15,040 bases of DNA, taken from the NCBI GenBank assembly GCA_013361075.1, contig JABWAJ010000076.1, positions 1-15,040 on the forward strand, given 5' to 3'. Source of the DNA: Saprospiraceae bacterium. Its GTDB lineage: Bacteria > Bacteroidota > Bacteroidia > Chitinophagales > Saprospiraceae. Of this stretch, positions 1 through 7,419 are shown one piece after another (position 1 is the stretch's first letter; each line of letters starts with the position of its first letter). The notes under the pieces were generated by a model. It did not search any database, was not told the DNA's origin, and saw nothing but the letters and a program-made list of their open reading frames with translations. The translations under genes and the position numbers were made by a program.

Positions 1-3000
1 CTCCTGGGTGGGAAGGATGACAAAGGGCAACCCGTTTATTTTGAAACAATTGAAGACTGGAAAGTAACCAAAGCTCAGGTTGCGGACCTAAAAGCGGCTT
101 ATTTTCACCACCCGAAACCAAAGGTAACCCAAATCACGGTACTGCCTGACAGCAAAATTAAATTTAAAAACCAGCTTGCTGATGATAAACTCCCCGTGGT
201 CTCCTGGCGCGCTTTTGGCGACGACGCCGATTTGCCGCTTGCAAAAACAGGGATTGCTATTTCAAGTCCGCAGTTGATTTTGAGAGAGGGGTTGAGGGTG
301 GTAGAAATTACCATAATGTTTTTGGATTCAGTGGAATTGATTGTTTCCCCATTGAAGTCTGATGATTTTGTTCTGGAGCTAAGCACTAAAAAGAAATGGG
401 AAACGCTGGCTTTTGATGAAACCCTCTACGATGAAGACGGGGAAAGCAAAGACGATAAAAAAACAGATAAAATAGGGGCTTTTGATTTGTTTGCCATTGA
501 GGATGAAGATCATAGTAGAAAAACTAAAGGATTAAAGCTATTGCTGGTTCTTGAAAAGGATTTCGAACCCGTTGAACAGTTGGAAGAAGCCAATGTATTA
601 TCTGATGGGACGGCACTGAAGTGGCCTTCCCTGAAAATATTTTTCCCGCCTGCCTGGTGCGAACACCATATTCAATTTGGAGAAATAACAATCACTGTTG
701 AGGTATCTGATATCCGTGAAAACCTGATTATTCAAACCGATCAGGGGGTTTTTGATGGCACACAGACCATTCTGCCTTTTGGACCGGTTCCGGAAATAGG
801 GAATCAGTTTTATATTGGAAGCACCGAGGTTTTTCAAAAAGCATTGGTTGAACTCGGCTTGGAATTTGGATGGATTGGCGCTCCGGATTTATATTCAAAT
901 CACTATAATTATTATCTTTCTGTTTTACCAGTTCCCAAACTAAAAGTAGATTTTATTGATGCAGCTTCCGTTGTGCCCGCAAAATTTGCAGACATAGGGG
1001 GAGGGGCCAGCCAATTGCTACCTAAATCGTTAAGGGTTATTGCTGCCGGGAACAATGCCATATCCTTTAACCTGACCGATATGAGAGGCGTTGGGATAAC
1101 TGGAGAAGTTGAATTGACGGTTGGAGCTGTAACTGCAATACAAAATCCGGAAAATGGGCTGTATGAAATTGGAGTACCCGGGTCAAGCGACTTTATCGCC
1201 AATATCATTTCATCGGATGAAAATTATATTTTTAAAGATATACCGCTGAAATATTTGGATTACCCTTCCTTCATTTCTCCGGAATATGATGTCATTTTAA
1301 AGCCCGAACGTATAAAACTAAAAGGCATTGCAATAACCGATAAGGTGGATTGCTTTTTTAGGGTTAGCAGGCTTGATAATGCGGATGTAACAAATATAGA
1401 AATAGCGATTGACGGGGTTGTTCAAAGAAGCATCAAATTTATTGAAGATCGCTATCAGGTAACAGTTAGTAATATACCTCGCGCAATTAAGATTGAATTA
1501 CAAGGTTGTGATTCGCTTGACTTTGTAAATGAAAAAGGATTTACTGATTTTGAAGTTGTACTTCGCCCTACTGGCTTAGAGCCAAATAGAAATGTCGAAG
1601 TTTCTGATAAAAGCAACCCAACGGCCTCTCCAAAGTTGTTGGTTGAAGATATTCTTACTCAACAACCTGTTTCCGGGGTAGCCGTTTCTATTCTTGGACA
1701 AAATTACCTTACCAATGAATCCGGAGAAATTGATCTTTCCGGGATTGATTTTGAGGCTGAAACTTCAATTAGCGCAAATCATTTGCTCTTTAATCCATTC
1801 GATGGTCTGATTCCTGAAAATAGCACAGATAAAAACCTGACCATAAAAATTGAACCTCAACCTGTAATCTATCGTGCAGTCTGTTCTGTAACAGATAATT
1901 TTTTTGTTACGGTTCCAAATGTAAGTATTGAAATAAAGGATGGAGCAAGTGTATTATTAACAATAGACAAAATAAGTGCTGACGAGCCCGAGTTCAATTT
2001 GTTGTTTTCCGGAGACTTATTAAACAGAAACCCAATACTTCGTTTTATTCAGGCGGATAATGCTTATCTGGAGTTTTCCTCCTCTTTTGGTGATTTGTTG
2101 TTAAATAAACCCAGTCCGGCCGCCAAAAAATATTTAATTTCTGAATTTGTAGTTCGCTTAGATGAGGCCAACAGCAATGAATTTGATTTGATTGTCGCCA
2201 ATAAAATAAAGCGGGTTTTTCCCATTGAAATCAGAGCAAGCAATTTGGCAAGGGATATCCGAACCCAACACTTTGAAAAATATTCTCCGACGCTGAAGCG
2301 GGGTTTTATTCGGTTCACGTTGTTCAAAAATGACTTCCTGCATAAACAATATCCTAAATTATTGGCTATTCCGGGTTATGCCCGATATATAGAAGCGCCT
2401 TATACGCCGTCTGTCAATTTCATCTCTCTCAGCTACAAATCCGTCCAAACGATTGTTGCCCCACAAGATGGGGTAGATGGTTTTTATCACCTGTTGCCTT
2501 TCGACGGATACAAAAAAATAAACCTGACCAGGCCGAAGGAAGAAGAAGATACACTTTTCAGGCTTCCCTTGTTACCATCGTTGCTCCCCGAGCCTGCCGC
2601 TACCCATTTTCATCACAATATAGGCAACCTTTACATCGGCCTCGAAACCCTGGTTCCGGGGGATAACCTCTCCCTGCTCATTCAACTGGAAGAAGGCAGC
2701 GAAGTCAACCAGGAAGCTTTGCCACCGGTAGTAAACTGGTATTATTTATCAGACAATGAATGGAAGGCTTTCGGGGTAGAAAAAATACTGTCAGACACCA
2801 CTCAGGGACTCATGCGCTCAGGGGTACTGCAATTGGCCATACCCATAGATGCAACCAAAAACAATACCCTGCTGAATCCGGATTTTCACTGGATCAGCGC
2901 AAAAACGGTAGAGAACGAAGACGGTTCTGAATCCGTCGGGGCATTTGCAGCCATAAAATCAATCCGGGCGCAGGCTGTCAAAGCCCGGTACCAGATCCGG

Positions 3001-4080
3001 GAAGGTGCCGACCTTTCGCGCCTTGCCAGGACCCTCCCGCCGCAGAGCATCAGCAAACTGGCTTTTGCCCGGTCGGAGGTCAAAAAAATAGAACAGCCCT
3101 ACGCTTCTTTCGACGGTAAACTGCCTGAAGCCCACAGCAGCGAATACTATCGCCGGATCAGCGAACGCCTGCGCCATAAAGACCGGGCCATTACGGCCTG
3201 GGATTATGAAAATTTACTGATGGAGCAATATCCTTATATCGCGGTTGCTAAATGTATTTCGCATACTCGTTACGAAACGGCGGGCGAATTTGAAGGGCAG
3301 TCGGAATGGGCGCCGGGCTTTGTCAGTCTTGCTGTAATCCCTGACGTGCTGAAAAGGCCCTCCATCGTGCGTGAAAAACCTCGCTTTTCGCGGGGCGAAC
3401 TGTCTGGTATGCAACAGTTTTTACTCCCCAAAACGAATGTTTTTCAGCAAACTGTTGCACCAACAGATGCAACAAATGCAACAGATGCACCGGATCATTA
3501 TTTGCAGGTCGTCAATCCTCAATATGAAGAACTGGAGCTTATTCTTACCGTAGTGCTAACCCACGGAACCGACGAAAACTACGCCAAACTAAAGATCAAT
3601 GAAACGCTGATGAATTTTATTGCCCCTTGGCGTTCCGGTTCCACTGTGAGTCCAACTTTTGGAAGGAGCATCGCCAGGGCAAAAATCATCCAGGTGCTGG
3701 AAGAAATGAAGGAGGTAGATGTCATCGAAAAATTAGAAATCCTGCACCTCGTTGGAGATGAATTTCCTTCAAATCCCAAGTTGACTTTGGCCAACAAAAT
3801 TGCAGCCGCCTGGAAGCCGTTTATTGCTACCGGGCCTAATATCCATCCCGGAAGCGCCCGCTCCGTTCTCACCAGCGCTGCATCTCATACAGTCTTCATC
3901 AGTTACCGGCCCACCCGAACCAGGGAGGAGGAACCTCCTGAAATTCCGGTCGTTCAACCCCCTGCTGAATCTAAAACCGTTGTCCCTGACGAAGCTTCGA
4001 GAGGCTTAATTCCTGAAGGCAAAAAAGTGACTACTGCTGCCAGAACGACCAAAACAAAAACCGCCAAACGCAAAAAATGA
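1..4080 (+). CDS. eCIS baseplate J-like protein (Afp11/Pvc11 type), 5' end outside the window
   Basis: Frame 1 is open from base 1, so the gene begins upstream. The in-frame GTG at 196 is internal, because the codons before it read as ordinary protein. 1359 codons are visible; numbering below counts from base 1. Residues about 246-308 carry a conserved-looking stretch (TDQGVFDG, LPFGPVPEIGNQFYIGS, then HYNYY) that I recall from Bacteroidota eCIS baseplate proteins. Residues about 1048-1073 hold EYYRRISERLRHKDRAITAW followed by DYENLL, a hallmark of the baseplate J-like C-terminal half. Family role: wedge of the contractile-tail baseplate, related to phage T4 gp6. Residues from about 543 (VEDILTQQPVSGVAVSILG, NESGEIDL) look like a carboxypeptidase-regulatory/Ig-like beta-sandwich, in a low-GC region. 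The C terminus is Pro-rich, then strongly basic. The stop overlaps the next start. The family assignment is secure; equivalence to Afp11 rather than Afp12 rests on gene order. Confidence 0.85.
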   Translation, partial: LLGGKDDKGQPVYFETIEDWKVTKAQVADLKAAYFHHPKPKVTQITVLPDSKIKFKNQLADDKLPVVSWRAFGDDADLPLAKTGIAISSPQLILREGLRVVEITIMFLDSVELIVSPLKSDDFVLELSTKKKWETLAFDETLYDEDGESKDDKKTDKIGAFDLFAIEDEDHSRKTKGLKLLLVLEKDFEPVEQLEEANVLSDGTALKWPSLKIFFPPAWCEHHIQFGEITITVEVSDIRENLIIQTDQGVFDGTQTILPFGPVPEIGNQFYIGSTEVFQKALVELGLEFGWIGAPDLYSNHYNYYLSVLPVPKLKVDFIDAASVVPAKFADIGGGASQLLPKSLRVIAAGNNAISFNLTDMRGVGITGEVELTVGAVTAIQNPENGLYEIGVPGSSDFIANIISSDENYIFKDIPLKYLDYPSFISPEYDVILKPERIKLKGIAITDKVDCFFRVSRLDNADVTNIEIAIDGVVQRSIKFIEDRYQVTVSNIPRAIKIELQGCDSLDFVNEKGFTDFEVVLRPTGLEPNRNVEVSDKSNPTASPKLLVEDILTQQPVSGVAVSILGQNYLTNESGEIDLSGIDFEAETSISANHLLFNPFDGLIPENSTDKNLTIKIEPQPVIYRAVCSVTDNFFVTVPNVSIEIKDGASVLLTIDKISADEPEFNLLFSGDLLNRNPILRFIQADNAYLEFSSSFGDLLLNKPSPAAKKYLISEFVVRLDEANSNEFDLIVANKIKRVFPIEIRASNLARDIRTQHFEKYSPTLKRGFIRFTLFKNDFLHKQYPKLLAIPGYARYIEAPYTPSVNFISLSYKSVQTIVAPQDGVDGFYHLLPFDGYKKINLTRPKEEEDTLFRLPLLPSLLPEPAATHFHHNIGNLYIGLETLVPGDNLSLLIQLEEGSEVNQEALPPVVNWYYLSDNEWKAFGVEKILSDTTQGLMRSGVLQLAIPIDATKNNTLLNPDFHWISAKTVENEDGSESVGAFAAIKSIRAQAVKARYQIREGADLSRLARTLPPQSISKLAFARSEVKKIEQPYASFDGKLPEAHSSEYYRRISERLRHKDRAITAWDYENLLMEQYPYIAVAKCISHTRYETAGEFEGQSEWAPGFVSLAVIPDVLKRPSIVREKPRFSRGELSGMQQFLLPKTNVFQQTVAPTDATNATDAPDHYLQVVNPQYEELELILTVVLTHGTDENYAKLKINETLMNFIAPWRSGSTVSPTFGRSIARAKIIQVLEEMKEVDVIEKLEILHLVGDEFPSNPKLTLANKIAAAWKPFIATGPNIHPGSARSVLTSAASHTVFISYRPTRTREEEPPEIPVVQPPAESKTVVPDEASRGLIPEGKKVTTAARTTKTKTAKRKK
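3463..3489 (+). repeat. 9-base in-frame minisatellite, three copies
   Basis: Three tandem units ACAGATGCA, ACAAATGCA, ACAGATGCA are exactly in phase with the reading frame and encode TDA-TNA-TDA. A degenerate preceding codon pair extends the pattern. It lies in the C-terminal half of the baseplate J-like protein, after the conserved RRISERL block, and probably forms a flexible surface loop. Copy-number change would insert or delete three residues without a frameshift. Confidence 0.8.
4077..4080 (+). promoter_or_regulatory. ATGA stop/start overlap, likely translational coupling
   Basis: The ATG of the second baseplate gene (4077-4079) overlaps the TGA of the first (4078-4080). The upstream bases are an A-rich run with no GGAGG-like motif, so re-initiation by terminating ribosomes is the simplest way to start translation. 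A second in-frame ATG at 4083 could serve instead and would remove only two residues. Coupling would favour matched amounts of the two baseplate proteins. Confidence 0.6.
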
Positions 4081-7000
4081 CCATGAGCGCCGGTAATACC
4101 AACAACGACATTGTAAAAGTAATCTCTAAAGGAAGGCCCGAGCACATCAGCCTCGATTTTGAGCGGTTACGTTCGGAAGGCATCCGCCATTTGGAAAACC
4201 TTGCTACGGAAATCTGGACGGATTTTAACGCCCACGATCCCGGGATTACGATACTGGAAGTCCTCTGCTACGCCATTACAGACCTGGCTTACCGAACAAG
4301 AATTTTGCCGATTGCTGACATTGCTTCGAGTGGCGGGTCGGGTAAACCCTGGTTTGAAGCGGCAGAAATTTTACCGGTATCACCGGTTACTGCAAAAGAT
4401 TTTCGCAAAATATTGATTGACCTTGACGGCATTAGAAACGCCTGGATCGAACGCGCCAAACCCTCGGATGCGGGTATAAAAAAGCTCAATGAAAGCATTG
4501 AGTATCTGCATAAAAAACCAGTATTTAAATTAAAATGCCTGGATGATAACAACAATTGGGATATCGAAGCAATAAATGCTCTTGCCAGCAAATTTGTTGC
4601 CCCTAAAAATGCTGAGGGGGAGGACAACCCGGATCATAAAGTTATTGTGGAAACGATTACAAATGTTGAAATTGCCGGGGGTGAGCAGGATTTGATAAAA
4701 ACAATTGACAAAATTAAAACCAAATTAAAATCTGAATTAAAACCCCGGGAAGGGAATCCACTAATAGACCCGGAGGCTATTGTAAAAGAAATCATTTGTA
4801 CGCAGGGGTATTTTGAATTCAGTACGACCACGGAAAGTACGTATGCCCTTGGGTTCTCCGGCATTTACCGGATATGGCTGGAAGTTGATGACGACATTGA
4901 TCCCAAAAGCACCAAACAAACCGAAAAAATCATCCGTCGTGCAATGCGGCGTTTGCAGGAAAACAGAAGCCTCGGCCATGATTTTCTGGAACCTGAAGTC
5001 ATTCAAAACTGGAAATTTTGCCTTTGCATAGACATTGAAACGGAGCCTGCTGCTAATGAAAAAATGATTGCAGCAGAGATTCTTCACCGCATTCAGGAGT
5101 TTTTGGTCCCTACGATCCGGTTTTACAACTTTGCTGAGATGCGTGCCAAAGGATACGCTTCTGACCAGATTTTTAATGGCCCGCTCCTCAATCACGGCTT
5201 TATTGATGACCGCGAAATGGAACGGGCAACCCTGCCTCAGTATGTTTTTCATTCTGATTTGATGCGGATTGCGATGGAGACACCCGGAGTGCTGGACGTC
5301 CATGAACTGAGCATAAAGGGACCGGGTACCAACGGAAAATATGTCCAGGATTGGAAGGTTGAGATCAGAGACTCCGAATTACCCAATGCTGAGGAGCCAC
5401 TTAAACCCCTGTTGGACGCCTGTTGCTCCAAAGTGCAGGTCCATCGCGGAGACCTGACGAGCGTTTTTTATGGAGATGCGCTGGAAGAAGAATACAACGG
5501 ACTTCGGTTGGCGGCTCAGGGATTGTCGTTCGATCAACCCGGCGGCCCGGTATTTGAGGGGGGTAGCTATCGCCCTGACCTCGGCGATTATGAAAGCATA
5601 CAATACGATTTCCCCGGCAACTATATGATTGGCAGCCACCGACCCCACCCTGGCCGGATTTATGCTACGCGCCAGACTCAGGCCTATCTTTTGTTTTTTG
5701 ACCAGATCCTGAGCAGCTACCTGAGCCAGTTAGGCCGGGTAAAAAAACTATTTGCCGTACAGCAAAATCCGGAAGAACCAACGCAGATTTTGCCAGCCCT
5801 TTTTGATGCCCCCGGCGCTTTGGAACTGATGGGCGATTTTGCAGAACTGACCTTTCCGCTGGCTGCTTATGCAGGGGTAAAACACCTTGCTGAGGAAAAA
5901 GAACAACTGCTGCTTGCCCAAAACGAACAATTGAACGTAGAAATCACAAACACAGACGATGAAGTTTTGCAGGAAGCACTAAAACAGCAAATTATACAAA
6001 ATCAGTCCCTGATAGCAACCTGGAAAGCCATGTTGGCAGAAATGAAAAAATTGGAAAACAAGCCTTTTGCCGGCATTACTCAACTGAGAAAAACGGTGTC
6101 CGAAAAAGCAGGGAATCTGTATGCTGAAATTGCCGCACTGGTGGATAAAAACGTCTGGGAACATTATGCTGCGCTGGCCAATAACAACATTATCCGATCG
6201 CTGGAAATCATAGGTGATCCGCCTGCTCAACGCCAGGATCGCCGCAATAAACTGCTCGACCACCTGATTGCACGCTTTGGCGAATCTTTTTCCGAATATG
6301 TTGCCTCTCTGCTTCGGGCAGACAGCAACCCGGAGGACAACCCCTGGAGGCAGGATTTTGCCGAATACCTGCAGGACAAAGCCCGCTTTCTGGAAAACAT
6401 ACCCATTGTAGGTGCAGAGCGGGGTAGGGGATTAAATTACAGGAAATTCCGTGAAGATAAAGGCCCCGATGTGTGGAATACCACCAATGTATCGGGCTTG
6501 CAAAAACGGGTCAGTGCTCTGTTGGGGATGGATGCCGGCCGCCAACAGTCATTACTCGGCAAATTGCCCTATTATTTCGACATCACGGCCAAGCAACCTG
6601 CGCAGGGGCGCCGCCTTTACCAAATCAACCTGCGCCGCCAGAAAGATGACCTGACTAAAAAAGAAAACCCGGCCCGGCGTGGTCCGCTCATGAGCAGCCG
6701 CGACATCAAAAGCCTCGAAGTTGCCGAAAAGATTGTGAAATTCCTGTATCAGAATATCTGGAAAACAGACAAACTTAAACCGCGCCATATTCCGAATGAC
6801 GAGTCTTACAGCCAGGTCTTTTTTGAAGGGGAGATCCCTGGTGAAAAAGATTTGTTTGAATTGTTCAGCCGCACAGTACCCAACAAAGAAGTACTGGCTT
6901 TGCACGAAGAGTTAAAAGCATTGCTTTCTCCGCGTACAACTAATGACCGCGAAGGGTTTCACATCATCGAGCATATCCTGCTTCGGCCCAATGATGACCG

Positions 7001-7373
7001 CGATCAATTGCTGAAATTATTGCCCGGGTGTGACTTCTACGAAACGCCTAAAGATCCTTATTCTTTTTGGGCCACTATTGTTTTGCCCGATTGGGTGGGG
7101 CGTTTTCAGTATCCCGATTTTCGAAACCTTGTCGAACATACGTTCCGCCGGGAAGCTCCGGCCTATATGGCACTTCATTTCTGCTGGGTTAACCGGGAAG
7201 CGATGTATGATTTTGAACCAAAATTTAAAAACTGGCTGGAAGAAAAAGCCAAATGTACATCCGACGAATGCCGTGTGACTGAAGCAGCCAACCTGTTGAT
7301 TGAATGGCTCAATGTTCACCTGGCACCATGTATTTGCCCAGACGAAACTCCCGAAAAAAGCATTTGCGAATAA
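4077..7373 (+). CDS. Second eCIS baseplate protein (Afp12/Pvc12 type), 1098 residues
   Basis: Complete gene. Residues 49-75 contain DFNAHDPGITILEVLCYA then TDLAYRT, the HDPG-I-T-LE signature near the N terminus of gp6/J-like baseplate proteins of contractile injection systems. Residues about 504-555 hold DYESIQYDFPGNYMIGSH and then RIYATRQTQAYLLFFDQIL, and residues 957-971 hold DREGFHIIEHILLRP; I recognise both blocks from Bacteroidota eCIS proteins of this position. Inferred role: baseplate wedge, partnering with the preceding J-like protein. Two apparent inserts stand out: a charged, very AT-rich segment around residues 138-235, and a glutamine- and glutamate-rich helix, probably coiled coil, at about 602-665. 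The last 40 residues contain five cysteines (C1060, C1065, C1085, C1087, C1097), possibly a metal site or disulfides. There is no signal peptide or membrane segment, as expected for a cytoplasmically assembled particle. Start chosen at the ATGA overlap. Confidence 0.8.
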   Translation: MTMSAGNTNNDIVKVISKGRPEHISLDFERLRSEGIRHLENLATEIWTDFNAHDPGITILEVLCYAITDLAYRTRILPIADIASSGGSGKPWFEAAEILPVSPVTAKDFRKILIDLDGIRNAWIERAKPSDAGIKKLNESIEYLHKKPVFKLKCLDDNNNWDIEAINALASKFVAPKNAEGEDNPDHKVIVETITNVEIAGGEQDLIKTIDKIKTKLKSELKPREGNPLIDPEAIVKEIICTQGYFEFSTTTESTYALGFSGIYRIWLEVDDDIDPKSTKQTEKIIRRAMRRLQENRSLGHDFLEPEVIQNWKFCLCIDIETEPAANEKMIAAEILHRIQEFLVPTIRFYNFAEMRAKGYASDQIFNGPLLNHGFIDDREMERATLPQYVFHSDLMRIAMETPGVLDVHELSIKGPGTNGKYVQDWKVEIRDSELPNAEEPLKPLLDACCSKVQVHRGDLTSVFYGDALEEEYNGLRLAAQGLSFDQPGGPVFEGGSYRPDLGDYESIQYDFPGNYMIGSHRPHPGRIYATRQTQAYLLFFDQILSSYLSQLGRVKKLFAVQQNPEEPTQILPALFDAPGALELMGDFAELTFPLAAYAGVKHLAEEKEQLLLAQNEQLNVEITNTDDEVLQEALKQQIIQNQSLIATWKAMLAEMKKLENKPFAGITQLRKTVSEKAGNLYAEIAALVDKNVWEHYAALANNNIIRSLEIIGDPPAQRQDRRNKLLDHLIARFGESFSEYVASLLRADSNPEDNPWRQDFAEYLQDKARFLENIPIVGAERGRGLNYRKFREDKGPDVWNTTNVSGLQKRVSALLGMDAGRQQSLLGKLPYYFDITAKQPAQGRRLYQINLRRQKDDLTKKENPARRGPLMSSRDIKSLEVAEKIVKFLYQNIWKTDKLKPRHIPNDESYSQVFFEGEIPGEKDLFELFSRTVPNKEVLALHEELKALLSPRTTNDREGFHIIEHILLRPNDDRDQLLKLLPGCDFYETPKDPYSFWATIVLPDWVGRFQYPDFRNLVEHTFRREAPAYMALHFCWVNREAMYDFEPKFKNWLEEKAKCTSDECRVTEAANLLIEWLNVHLAPCICPDETPEKSICE

Positions 7374-7419
7374 ACCCTTGAGCACCAAATATCTGTAATC
7401 AACCTGCAATGTCAAGTCT

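Noticed and set aside
196..198. GTG as the start of the first gene
   Set aside because: The same frame is open back to base 1 and the translation before it (PVYFETIEDWKV, ITVLPDSKIKFK) is ordinary protein, so the real start is upstream of the window.
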